Positions 14,208 to 29,200 of a stretch of DNA of 64,000 nt are shown here, one piece after another. How positions within the stretch are numbered: position 1 is the first letter of the stretch; each line of letters begins with the position of its first letter. The stretch is from Aphis gossypii. Lineage: Eukaryota > Arthropoda > Insecta > Hemiptera > Aphididae. The stretch covers positions 46,830,287-46,894,286 of the forward strand of contig NC_065532.1 in assembly GCF_020184175.1 (NCBI RefSeq), given 5' to 3'. Below the pieces are notes generated by a model. The model ran no database searches. It worked only from the letters and a program-made list of their open reading frames with translations, and was not told the DNA's origin. A program made the translations under genes and the position numbers.

Positions 14208-17200
14208 TGTGCGCTTCGTAAGTCTAATACATACGATAAAATATACGACGACGGGACGTAATTATATTATTACTCTGTCGCGTAATTGCGAATTTTATCG
14301 GTTATTTAGTACGCGTGTCTGTCTACGCACGACGACGACGTATACATTGTACTATACGGTTTGATATTCGCTAATGCTTACGGTTTTCGCCGTATGCACA
14401 ATAATATATTATATAGGTAGGTACGCGCGCACAGTGGCGTAGCCAGGATTTTTTTTAGGGGGGGGTTTTTTTTAGTAATGAAATAAAATAAATCTACAAC
14501 CGTATTGAAATAATAAAATAATTGAATGATAATGATTATTATCACCAGTGCAGTCGATAACGTGAATACGGCATAACAGAATACATTTTACCACGAATAA
14601 ATGATTGTTTTTCTATATTATAAACATTATATTTTTGATAAAAATACGGCCCAAGGGGGGGGTTTCAACCCCCAAAACCCCCCCCTGGCTACGCCACTGC
14701 GCGCGCATCATAATCACCAACGTGATATAAATCTCGCCGTGACGGAATATTAAATATTATTGTCGTCGTCGTCGTCGTCGTCGTCGACTACATTTCACTG
14801 CCGCGCATACGCTCGTATAATAATCAGAAACGAAATACATATTATCGTTGTCTTCGACGTCGTCTAATAAATAATAATAACAAACACGCGCGTATCGTAT
14901 TATAATAATGTACTATATACGTTATATTATTATCATGTGCCGTAGACGAAATATGGAAAACGTTTGCCTTTGATTCGGGTTTTTTTTTGTTTTCGTCCTC
15001 CAATCCGACTGCCATCGCGATTTTTCTCGCGAAATTTCAATTTATTACCTGTAAAATTATCACAGCGCGATCCGTCGTCGACTCTAACACGAAATATTAT
15101 ATAGTAATAATAATAATATACTAGTCCGTTGAGCCGTTATTGCACAACGATGAATATTATTTACGTGCGAAATATACGCGTACATGCACGCCGCCGCCGC
15201 CGCCGCCGCCGCCGTATAACAACGAGGGTCATGGCGCGTGTAAATTTATTTCGGAATAATTTTTTCGCGAATAATAATGCAAATCTTCGGGATCTACGGC
15301 GGCGGGCGGGGTCTGTATACGTATAAGCGGCCGAGACGTCGTCGATGACGACTGCGACGGCGGCGGCGCGTGGTGAACGACGCGAATACACCGCGCGGAA
15401 TAATAAAAAAAAAAAACCGTATAATTCGAAGCGAACAAAAAAAAAACTAAATAAATAATATAAGGATAATAATAATAATAAAAGGCATATATTAAGCGTT
15501 GGTAATGTACCTAATACCTATATAGTGTCTTATGGACAATGGAATTTTTAGCGTTTCCGAAGGGCATTTTCTGCAAACGATTTCAGATCAAACTACAGAT
15601 CCGATAAAATTATGTACTATTGCAAAACACAATATTGTATATTATAACATTTTGGACGCGGCTATGAGCGATCGCGAGAAGACATTCGTACCGTTTAAGT
15701 TTATATGAAAAATTAAGAATTATTTTCCACCCACGTTTGTCTCCGCGCGTACCTACAGCATCATATATACATGCACAGGAAATCCGTTTTTATTCGCACA
15801 TATAATGTGCTAGTGCCCGCGAAAAATTCTTCTTAAGATTTCTCAAATCATCCACACCTATAGAACACTTGTACACACACACACAATAATATAGCTGGAT
15901 TACCCTTGTCATGGCTTATGATTTACTGTCATGAATTTACTATATTTTACAACAATTTTCCTGCCTTGTGCAGGATATAATAGGATTCCTCCCTACCGTA
16001 TAGGTATTGCAGGAGAACTACAGAAGAAGGTGTTTTGTTTCAACAACAAAGTACACATAATATCTATATATAATATTATGTTCCTGCTCAGATACTCAGA
16101 TCGCTATCGCTATGTGTGCTTGTACGTGCGCGTGTGCTATCAAAACCGGAACGGAATCGAAATATCGTTATGATTTCGTTTCCCCTCTTTACATAATAAT
16201 ATTACATTCGTTTAACTCGCTTTTAATTATTGCCACGGACCGTGATAACTATCGCGTGTTCTTGTCCAATACAACATTATCGCTTATTCGTATACCTATG
16301 TATAATATAATGGACAAATGATGTGCTCATAATATATATAAACGTATACGTATATTATAGGAACACATTTTATGTACATACCAAGCGCTCGTTCCGGCCG
16401 ACTGACCAAAGAGTCGGATCTACCGCGTTGGTAGGTATATATACGTAATATACGTTTACTGAAAAAAACTACACGTGTTTCGTACATTTATCTTTTAAAC
16501 GGCACATTAAACATTATGTAGTATGTATATATATCCCGACGAAACGATTTAAATTAGCAAATTGTATGCATCCGAAACAATGCGCGATTTAAACCATCAT
16601 TTATACTGGCTGTATATTGTTTCTAATTTCTGTCGTTTTTATTTTTTTTCGCAAACATTTTGTATAATATTTTACTGTGGAAGGGCAAAGGAGGCATTAA
16701 TGAGGTTACATTTCGCATTTTGTTCGACGGTAATTCTGTATGGCTGACTCAGCCAATTTATAATGTATATTGTAATACCTACTCTATGAACGTTAAATTC
16801 GGACTAAAAACGCACAAAAATCCCATAATCAATATAAAAAGCCGGATTCTGTAGTCTTACTATCATACACATTTTTTCCGTATAATACTCGTCTACATCA
16901 ACATCATAGCTAGCCGCACGATTCGAGATACCGATCGACGATTATTGATTTCAATAAGCGTGGGTACACTATATTATAATCGCCGGAGTTTTCTGTCGTC
17001 TATAAGCGGAACATCGTCGCGATCATTTTCCGTTCGAGGCGTGCAGGGTACACCTGTGTTATAGAAAAAAATTAATGTTATGCGATCCGTCACGTGCAGT
17101 ATATATTATAATATAACGTTTTTAGCGCGTACATTAATTAAGTACAACGTATATATTATATTATGATATATACTGTATAGTCTGCCACTATATGCAGCCG

Positions 17201-20200
17201 CCTCGGCGAATGTCCGACAGGAGGTTGACATTTGACCTGTAATTTTTCGCCAATGATAAAAATTATAATGCTACGGACGCGAATAATGTTCAAAAACTAC
17301 CGTCAACCGGTGCCGGTGCCGATGGCGCGGTCAGTTCGACGTCTATCAATAACGCGCTTTCTAAACTATATATTTCGTCCGTTTGGGTCGGGGAAAATTA
17401 TTACAGTAATAATGAAATAAAATATGCGACTAGATGACGCATGATTTACACATATTATATATTAGAAAAAAAAATATCTTAATACCTATTCCTATATTAT
17501 ACTCCTCTCCTAAATAATAATATATCGTTATTATTATTACCATTATAATATACTGGTTTTTATAATATACAATATACATAATATATTTCGCACCACTACC
17601 GGTTTCAACAGATCACCAATCCGACGGTGGCGGACCAGTGAGTTGTATTTATATGACTCGTAATAATATGCGTATAATCTTACAAATTGTCGATGCAGAG
17701 TTTGCGAACGCTCACCTGGGCATTCGATCCGTGAGAGACGTGCATTTCACGGAAACGGGACGTGTTATAATAATACGTCAATCCGACGTGCAGATGTACG
17801 CAGGTATTTCGAGGTGCATTCCGCCCGATATCTTCGTAATATGCATTGCATATTTTAAAAAAAATCTCGTTTTAAAACGATTTTGGAATTGAATTTTGTC
17901 GTTTAAAGCTGGTAGTCATCGTATAACATTAGATTATAACGTGGGCCAACAGTTAACTCATCGAATTAGGTACCTATAGGTAATATATTATATTATACAA
18001 TAGATAAGATTTATCACACTGCATAATATTATAACACTGCCATTGTCGTGGGTAGATGAAAACATATTATCGACAACGAAATTATTTTTCTGCCCGTATA
18101 TGCGTAAAATGTCAAAATATTTCTCGACGTGTTATCGCGCATGTATAATTTCAATTTTCGAATTTCCAAACAAATAGTTATCTGTGTTATGTTATTTATA
18201 TTTTTTTTCTTAATACAAAGGAAATATGGATAGGTGAACTGGCAGGATTCTGTTTTTATTTATAGTATACCGTATAATATCCAAGATTAATAATATATTC
18301 TTGGTAAATATTTGTTGACAACTGAAGTCATAATAACATTTGAATCAGCTGATTTGTTGAACGCTACAGCAGCTCTAACAATAGCTCCGGCGTCATCGAT
18401 CCCGCCGTTATTATTCTTATAAAATATGTTTTAATTAAAAACAATGAAAAAAAAAAATTATTAGTGCGTTCTCCGAAAGCCGCTATTGTTTCAAAAAGTC
18501 AAACTATTCGTATAACATTGTATATATTATATATATTATGTATAATTGTATAAATCGAAACGTCGTCGGTCACAGCGACCTGATAAACGCGCTCGTGAGC
18601 GTGCGCACGTGTTTGTATAAATCTCACATTTTCGCAATACGTGTAAAAATTGCGATTCGGATTTCGCGAAAATCCTTGATCTACACGCGCGCTCTGCCAC
18701 TGCCGTTTTTCTGTTACACGTAAACGTATGTATGTATGTGTGTGCATGTTGGTTACGTGAACAATGGACATGACCTTAAAGAGAGGAAGGATAAAATTTA
18801 AAAGGAGAAACGAAAAATAAAAACACTAACACACACTATAATACCATGCGCGACAACAACGTTTACAATTCGGAAATTTAAATCAGCAGCACTGCAACAC
18901 TCCAACACCCCCTCCCCAACCTCTTTCCTCGTTTTGGCGGACCCGCGAGTCTGTATAATTTTTGCGAAATCGTATAAACAAATTCGGAAAAAAACGCGTC
19001 GACGTGAGGACATGTGGAGGAATGAAGTGTGATGGTGGAAGGGTGCGGGGAGGTCTTAACGCGTTTACCTACCTATATATATAATATATATATATATATA
19101 TTATGATACGATTTCTACACGTTAAAAAAAGGAATAATAACCTCGGCCTATCTTTCATTAGAATCTGCAATTATTCAAATACATCCGCGTTTTGGAATCG
19201 AAATTCGCATTGTAATAATAGGCGAATTTTTTTTTATTATTATTATTATTCCTTTACATATATCGAATCTCCCCCGTGGTTCTGAATTTATTATTACTCT
19301 CTTTTTTCTTCTGTTTTCGCTTGTTTCACAGCGCCGCCGAATAGTATAGCAGTGTGTATATGTGCAGCACTCCTGCCCCGTCTCCACGCGTTTATTGTCT
19401 ATTATATAATATAGGTACCTATATATACATTATACGCGTATACAATGCTAAAGGTAATAATAAAGTAAAAAAAAAACACATAATAATATAATATATATTA
19501 ATATATTATGTATAGTATATAGCAACACGCATCGACGAATTTCGGTTCCCCGCGGGAGTGTAAAATTCAAATTGTCTAGGTGGCGTCTTATCCGCGATGA
19601 AAAGAATTTTACCCCTTTTTCGCACAAATACCTTTTATCATTAAAATCATGGTAATATATACACGGTTGGGCCTGGGCGGGTGATGCTGTTTATAAGCCA
19701 AAAAATGATTAGTTACTCTTTTCCATTCCTTTCCGTGGGACCTAATAGAAATGTAATTCTTAAAATAAATTTTTTAGATAAGTGTATGTACAATAATGTA
19801 TGTGAATAATAATTATTATTATTATTCAACCCCAAATTCAAACGCAAAAAGATTTATTATTTTTTATTCGCATCCTATCCCAGCGTAATTATTGTTATTA
19901 TACAATACCACTGCCGCAAAAAAGTCTCTCTTCCTCTCTGTTTTTAGTCTCCTCCCGTCGACATCGATGGCCGTCCCCGTGTGAATCGTATGCAAATGAT
20001 ATCGTTATGCCGAGCACACGCTGTGTATGTGTGTGTGTATGTTTTGCCGCCGTATCGTGTAGGTATATAACTGCCGTACGTCACGAACGTCGTTGCCGGC
20101 TATTGTTGTTAAAATAAGGAACGACGATTGCACAATCTCGTAACTACGATATTCGCATTCGGCTCTTATAACTTAGTGAAATGCGAAAAATCCAATCCGC

Positions 20201-23200
20201 GCATAATATACCTGGATACTATTTTATTATAATATGTACAGACCATGTTTGCGCATAACACAATTTTGTTCAATTAAACATACACTACATTCCAAGTTTA
20301 TATAAACGTGGTAAAACATTAATATCATCTGTTTGATCGTCAAACATTTATTTATATTTATAAATATTTTCACCTATTACGTATACCTAATATGTATACA
20401 TTTACATTTTACAGCTGACATGCGTCAGTTTAATATACATATAATAATAATATGTAATTATATAAATCAGAGATGTGTATAATATGCAGCGGACGTGACG
20501 AATGACGAGCGTATATGTATGTGAAAAATTCGATATCATTTCATCAACGCGGTGCTATAATAATAGGTATACCTATATGAATATATGATCATTAACAACG
20601 ATTTGTTTCTGATAGGTTATGTATGTAGTTATTATTAATTCCGTTTTAAGTTTACATTTTGAGAAAAAACATACACGCGTATGATCATAAGTATATTCTA
20701 TTGCCAAATTGTTAAAAGCTGCGCAATCATAATAACGCCATGAAAAATTAAAAACACATTAAATTTATCATATTGTTACATGTACATTACCCACTGTTAA
20801 ACGTATCTATTATTACATAAAACACCATTTTTGATGGAGTATAAATATAGGTAAGTAATATACGATATATTACACGAACAATAAATAATACGATTTAAAA
20901 TTTAAATAACTATGCGTGGTTATTTAGCGCCCGCGCGCACTTACACACACACACATACCTATAAGTGTTTTTAACTGGGAAGAATTTATTATTAATCAAA
21001 GTTTTATATTCTGCGTGTATAATATTAGTCAAAATCGTTTGCCCCATTTATATAACGACGAGCTATATCACAATCATCATTACAATATATAAATTTGCGT
21101 AATGTTAACGTTGTTAGTAAAACGATTTTTGTTTTGTCTTTTGCAGCACGTCTCACCGTCTGTCATCGTACCCTTGCCTCCGACACACAGGGACACAGCC
21201 AGTACCACAGCTGCGATGACGTCACTAGGCATTCAGACCCTGTCGCCGCACTCGGCAGTCACCGCTCCGCTCACGGTGCCGACACCGACCTACGCCAATG
21301 CCCAAGGTCAGTGAATTGGAAAAAAAATAAAAATAAAACAATTTATATATATATATATATATTATATGAATAAAACCTCTACGTGCGTCGATGCGTGCTC
21401 ATAGTATATATGTGCGTCACATATTACATATATATGCAAGGGTTGAGGCTTAAAACAATTTGTTGGTTCAGGTTTTTCTTTTTTTCTTTTTTGGCAAACG
21501 AAACGAAAGCCCATAACCTCGATATCGGTATATACCATCACCACTACCACAACCACCTCCATCCATCACTCCCCTTTTACTCGTCACTCCCCGCCACCCT
21601 TGACCGTCTATTTTGGTGCACGGGTGGCGCGAGATGAACAAACGAGTTGATTTTCTCTCTCTCTTTCTCTCTCTCTTCGTTTGCCGTCCGATGGTATTTG
21701 TGTCAAGCGATCGGCCAAAAGCCGACTATCGCAAATGTCGTGTTTTCCAAACAATGCGGGAAATGCACAACCGCTGGCCGCATGCGAAGGTCAAATACCG
21801 GACCGCCTTTACGCTCTTTTATTCAAAAATAAATCCCAAAAGATCGATGAACCCGTTCGAGGAATCCGTCCACGTTACGCTTTTTTAACGTGGTTTCTTT
21901 TAGCACATCTCTTATTTTAAATCTTGGCGGACGAATGGACTTTTAGTTATTTAATTTATATAGTTGGCTATACATGAATGTATGTATAAGGTATTATACC
22001 GCGTGTTGTGCGATTTGCTTCCCTTAACGGCATCGGTCGTCAACCATCGCGGTCTGTTTTCCAAAACAAAATAATATAAATTGACCCATTCTCAAAGTTA
22101 AAAGTAAGGGCGTTATCTGTGATTAAGCGTCGGCTTATTTTCAATATTTTAGTTTTCAAACAAGATATGAGCATTTTTAATTTGTATTTGCCAAAAATGA
22201 ATAACTTCTTAAAAAAAAATTCGACACTAAATCTTATGTTTAAGTTTTGTAAATAGGCCAATTTACATTATTATTTAAGATAACAACATAAAATTGGCGT
22301 TTTATACGTTTGTAAGACATATGCAAGATACACCTTACCTTTTAGGATAAATTATATGATAATAATACGCTCAACATGCGAGTAAATATCTACGTACATT
22401 AAGCGAGAACTGAGGAAATGAATCGGTCGATTATATACACCGCGATGGACTGTGATCATCGGGTATTCATGGATATTATTATTATTATTCGTATATTTTT
22501 TGTATATTGATAGGATCCGTACTGACAGCGGGGTTGATTTGAAAATTACGGGCAATTGATTCGAAGCATAATAATCCGACGTGGGAAATGTGAGCTACTC
22601 AGTTAATACATATAAGTATATATATATAATTATATGGGATGATGACGATATCGTAGTAACGTATTTAAGCGCGCTCGGTTAAGTTTCCACAAAAATGCGA
22701 GAAAAACGATACCGCGAACGTAACCCGATGCCTTTGTCCGATGCGTGTAATCGTCGATTGTTTTCTACACGAACCTTTTTTTATGTTCCCCTCTCTCCGC
22801 ATACGCACGAGGGTGTATTTTCCTTTCGTTTTTTGTTATTATATTTTTTTCCTATCGTCGCCACTCACTAAAGGTTTGCAACGGTCTTTTTCTTGTTGAC
22901 TATACGAATCCTGCTATAGTCTGTTTCGCATTGCGCCAAAAACCTTTTCGCCACATCAATACACGCGTTTACTGTACACAACATTTTGTTTTAATTTTAT
23001 TTTTTACGAATATTTTGAAACTGTTTTATTTTCTTGGCTCACACCGGTAACGGCAGCGGCGTCGGTATGTAAAGAACGCATCAATTGCTCACATTTCTTA
23101 TAGGCCCTCGCCACCGCCATCGTCGTCATCATCGTAGTAGTACTTACTATGTGTACATTAGCCTATAATACGGCATTTGTATCAATCTAAATTTATTAAC

Positions 23201-26200
23201 AGAACCAGTTTAGAGCAATAAAGACCAATTGCTGTTTGTCCGACGTCGTTTCCTCTTAACCCGTTCCGCAGACGAATGGGAATATATACTCGAAAAAAAA
23301 ATTAAAATAATAATAATAATAAAAGATGAAAACGGTAACTGTGAGGGAAAAAAAGAAAGAATTCGTAGACGATGAAAAAAAGTATGTATTAATAAAGAGT
23401 TTAACGCGCATATGCGGGACTCGACAATTTAGCAATCAAACACAATAGCTCGTTTTAATGAACCGCTTTCGGACGATTTACTGTTTGCCCTAAGGTCCCA
23501 TGTGATTGAGGTTAAACCGATTTTATTCAAATCAAAACCCGGTCTAACTAGATCATATATAATATATATATAACATAAATCATTACAATTTCAAAAAAAA
23601 AACATTCACTCATTAATTCCGCCAGCGAATTAGTCTTAAACGATCATTGATTACTGCTCTCCCGTGTGTGTACATAATATAACTACGCGGCTTTAGCTAT
23701 TGTAACTGTGTAACTGCATAGAACATTGGAATATGTTTGATTTATATATATAATATTATAAAACGATATACAGTAACGATTAATAATATACGCAATAGTA
23801 CAAATAATTTGATCCTACAGTATGATATAATATTATATGCTGTACATAACCGTATTGGTTTATTTGTGTGGACAACTCTTAACTATATAAATATGCACAA
23901 GCGTCAAAATTTCACAACGATATGCATTGTTTTAAATACGATAAAAAAATAATTCCAATTCATTATTACTTATTACTTATTAGTCATTAGTATATGGTTT
24001 TTATTTAATTTTTTTTTCACTATAGTTTGTTGTCGAAGAATCTTAAGTTGTATGTCACGATCTTTCGCAAATATATGTTTACAGATAATATATTTATACG
24101 TACACAACGTCGTGAGATATCGTGGTTTGTAGCAAACAAACAAAAAAAAAAAAACTCATATAATTTAAATTATAATAACAAAACACGCAGTGAATTTGTT
24201 TAACAAATACTTCTATAAAAGTCGTGAATTTTTTTTATTTTTTTTTTTTATGTACCTATGCCGTATAAAAAATTCAAGAATCTCGGTAATGAAAATATGT
24301 TTGAGTGTTTGATAGTATAATATTTTTAGATTTTATGTTTTCGCTGTTACGTAGTAAAACACGTTGTCGTTAGCCAAAAATAAAAAATAAAATCGTTCTG
24401 AAATATTATTTCGTAACCCTTTGCAAGTATTAAAAAACATGTTTTCAATATTATACTTATTAGTTATTTCTAAAATGACTAATTGGATTTTTCCCGTAAA
24501 CGAAATGCAAAAATATTGGGTAGTCGTCATACAAATCCAATGCAATATAATTTAACAACTATCCTTCGGTATCTTATATAAGTTCGTAATAAATTATGTA
24601 CATTATAAATTTATGCACTGTACGTCTGTACACTGTGCATAATGTTAATTATATTATAAATGTTCATATATGCGGCTGCAGGGTGTAGTACACATTTATA
24701 CACACTCATATTTTACCGCAAACTATCGTTTACATGTCATCCTTACAACCAGAGCGAACCTTGTGTGAATTGAAATCGAGCAAGTGTAAACAGACACGGG
24801 TGGGGCGCAAAAAAAAAGACATGCTTGTCACTCATTCAACTGGGGGGTGTTTTTTTTTTATGTCATTTCTGCGTTTTTCTGAAAAAAATGATATACATTC
24901 GTTATTATGTGTGTAAAATGTATATATATATACAAAGTATGTACAAAACACGTGTACCTATAAACGAATCCCCATATTTCTTGCACCCTCAAAGCGCCAC
25001 CGCTGCCTCTGCCGTAATAACTACAACCGCTTACCACGAGGGACGATCGAACATTAGCTCCGATGTGATTTTTTGGCTATTGTTTTAAAGAGTTTATTAT
25101 ATACGGAAAAAAACTTATACTCAAAACTTATAAACACTTACATTACATAATAATAATGATATTATAAAAAACAATAACCTACAGCGTATATAAACAATAG
25201 AGTGATTTATCGGGAACCCCGAGACGTATGTTTTGATTATGTTTGAAGAATTTTCCCAGCCTACATAATACATAATGACGTAGTCGACGAGTTTTGTATT
25301 GCAGGAGAGGTAGAGGGGAAATCCATTATAACATTTGGTAAAAAAATTTTCTTTTTATTGATAGTCTTTAGATAGTTTGACGTCGATTTCTCGTCAACCG
25401 AATTTATTTTATATATTTATTATACCTGTACACGATTATTATTGTGTATACACAATATACATCTCTTAGTTCGTATACATACACACACACACACACCATA
25501 TACATTATTTAACAATATAGATACAGATAATAGTTGGTAGCGACTAAACAACGAGGATTTGACAACGTGTATGTTTTATATTATGTATATGACTATACAA
25601 ACGGTGTAATAAAAACAGAAAAAGCACTCGTTTGGGTTCACTCGAGTAATAATATTATAGTTTTAAACGACGTTAGAGTGGTGTATTTGTGTGTATAGCA
25701 AGCTTAGGTATATTATATGACACTCAAAGTGCGCATATAGTTGTATATGTTCGCGATTCGAGTATTCGCGCGGCCGGAACTGCATCATTTCTTTCGTATA
25801 TTATTCTTATAACCCGTTTCTCGTAGAATGACTGTAGTTCGACGAAGTGTTGTGATTTCCCACCTCCCCCGAATATTTCGTTTTTTAGCCATTTCCGTCA
25901 CGCACAGTCGTTTTTGTCGTCGTCGTCGTCTCCGCATGCGTATAATATTATTAATATATTATTATATTAGTTATACAGTAGCGATGTATATATAATATTA
26001 AAAAAAAAAATAATAATAATAATAATAAAATAATACCCACCAACCACTCATATTATTATGCGTCGAGTTAATTAAAAAAATGTCACGTTAAGGTATTTTT
26101 TGCGCACGTACGCATCCACTGCGTATCACGGGCGGGCGCTTGGTTTATAATTTATAAATAATATAATAATATATTATTATATTAAGAACCCGAAAGAATA

Positions 26201-29200
26201 ATAAAAAAATAACGCATTCTTCAGGTTGTCCGGCACGTACCCACAGCAGTCGCGGTAAATACATCGTAAAATGTCGCTAATTGTTATCGGTTAAAAATAA
26301 TAATGTGCGTAGGTATATGGTAAATACATATAGTAATAATAATATGTATTATTGGATAAGTGGCGCGCGTATACGACGACCGGTGGATTTATAATTATTC
26401 TGTTAGTATGCTACAGGCGCACTTCCTTACGAAGCCGATTCGGGTCAGATATTTTGGATACCTACCACGGTGGTCAGGTATAAGGGGAGTAGAAGGAGGT
26501 ATAATAATTATTATTATCGACTGTTTCTAGGCAAAATATGAACTATAAATTACGGAGCCAATATTTTCCAACATGGCGAATACTACTTTATACGATGAAT
26601 AGGTTATACTGAGAAAAAATGTAACATAATACCCTATACACGGTCTTTGGTAGTTTAATATGGAACGTGCAGATAATAAAGTATACAGGAAAAGAAAATC
26701 GTTCGTTGTTCTCCCGCAGCATTATAATATTATATTATATGGACCATGTCGCTTAGCTACCGCTTTTGCCTTTAACCAGTCGAATTATATGCGTAGTATT
26801 ACATGTCCCGCCACCGCGTCTGTTCGAACTACGGCGCGGCGTAAATATCGGTTTGCGCGAATGGAACGAGAAAAAAATTAAAATAATTTCTACTAGAATA
26901 AAATCTTATTATTATTATTATTACTGTACAATAGGCATATACATATACCTACGCCATTGTCGCAGATAATATAATATATTACACACGCAACGGAAAACGG
27001 GTAGCGCTGCAAACACAAAGTCCGCGCACATTTACCGCCAACGTATATTATACCTTTATATTATATAATAATATGTATTAAGTCTATATGTCATCACGAC
27101 CGTGTTCACAATACTTTTGCGCAAGTCTAAGTCTATATAGATGATTGTACGCAGTGGTCGTATGCGTTTTATAATTTGGCGAGTGATATTATTCAAAAAC
27201 GCCTGTATAGGTCCAACCTGTATTGCATACTTTATTTTATGACAATCGAGGAGATCATATTATTGTGACGTATAGATACCTAATACGGACTTAATAATAA
27301 TATAATAAATAATAAATAAAAATTTGATCTGCTCCGTCTTGTGATCATAATATAGTGTATGTGTCTCAACAAGTCTCGAAATAATATATAAATAATAATA
27401 TGTGTATAATATTATAATATTGAGGTGTAGGTATATTGTAGATTGTCATATGATCTATACCATAACGAGCCGGTCGTGATAATGAACGATAGACCTGATG
27501 CTGAATTTTTCACGGAGACCTCGACACGACACGATAAAATTCGTACTGATTCATACTGTTTGAGGGATAAATATCGTAATAAACGTATTAATATTACCTA
27601 TTTAACCTAACCCGTCGCGCACTAAATACCACGTCGACGATGTACTTAAACATTCTTTTTTTTTTTTTTAAATATTTTTGACTTTCTTTTCAAACATTTT
27701 TTTACAACGTAGTATATATATTATAATGAGCGCGTTAACTTGAAAATTATAATATACCGCCTTCGACGAAACCGGAATACGACTCCGGGTTCGGTGTTTG
27801 CATATTGTATAAGATTTATTATATTATATTAACAATAACGGCTGCTGTTATGCGTAAACTCGGAAAATGTCTCAATTTTATCCGTGAGATGGCACGATTA
27901 TAATAAATACGTACACGCGTAGCATATAATATACAAGGCTTAATAACACTCGTTTCCGTCCGATCGATTCGAGTACAAAATTAATATAATAATAATACAA
28001 CAAATTCGTCGATTTAAATAAATCATTGTTCACACACTGATGATCGGTACTCCGTTTGCCGGAAAATTTTGGCGTCACCGCTATAACGTTTATAATATTA
28101 TACCCGCGTTTTTTTCCCCCAGAGTCGCGCTTGTACGATATTATAGGTATATGTACACATAATAATTGTATTAGTACGTATATTATAATGTACACCCATT
28201 CGCGGGTGCGTTGTGTTCGTCTTCGAATTATTATTATTTTTTTCATTTTTTTTTCCGTTCATTATGTATATATTTATATAAAACCGACATGTGTTAATTC
28301 GCCTCGTTCACCGACCGGGTTATAATGTTAATTATCATTGTTTGCTATATATAATAACGTCGGAAACACAACGTTTGTCTGTTTTTTATTGTCCTCTAGT
28401 AATTAAGTATTTATGAATTCGTCGGTAATGCCCTTGGTTTTTTTTATTTAATTTTTTTTTTTTACGATACCGTTTCAGGCGCGTGTAAATGTATGCGTGC
28501 GCGCGTGTGTATATTATGTGTGTATGACTCTGTCTGTGTGTGTGTGTGTGTGTGTGTATGTGCGGGCCCTTTGTCGACCGAATTTCGGAATCGTATAGCA
28601 CACGCTTCAAACTATATAGGTATATTACTATATTAGGTGCTGTAACTACTATATGGATACTAATAAATATTAAATTAATATATTATTAATTATTATGTAT
28701 TTAAAATTTGTTTTCACGCAATTTTTTTCTCGATTAATACTGTATTCTATTAAAAGCACATATGCGATTAAAACTGCTAATTAGAGTTAACGTGTGTACA
28801 CAAAAACCATTTACTCGACAGTAATAATAATAATAATTCGATAGTCCGCCATTAATACAATGTAAATATTTGTCGTATTCGGCAGTGTGACGCCACGAAG
28901 CAGTTAATAAAACCGAAAAATAATTCCGTATATGTTCGTGTTCCTTTTATTATTATTTTTTTTTTTTATGCAATTAACATTTCATAATATTTGAACGAGA
29001 CTCTTATACCTACTGTTGTAGTAAATTTAATAAGTATCGTATAATTACTTAACAGTGTGCATTTAAAAATTAAAAACTTATGATAATTAATTTAATCAGG
29101 TAATTTAACATTCGTGTTTACCAATAATTTATAATTAGACAAATAGAAAAATATTGATATTTATAATCGATAATAATTATTGAGTGCCTGTCGTTAATAT

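Larger units (their letters stand above)
12189..21146 (+). other. castor intron 1 (about 9.0 kb)
   Basis: It lies between exon 1 (donor GTAATT) and exon 2 (acceptor TTTGCAG). No open frame in it looks like a gene. It contains a complete hAT-type MITE at 14432-14699, a CA/TA microsatellite at about 14172-14208, a GTC repeat at about 14762-14786 and a CGC repeat at about 15189-15214. CpG dinucleotides are frequent throughout. Large 5' introns of neural transcription factors often carry enhancers, but I cannot point to a specific one. Confidence 0.7.
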
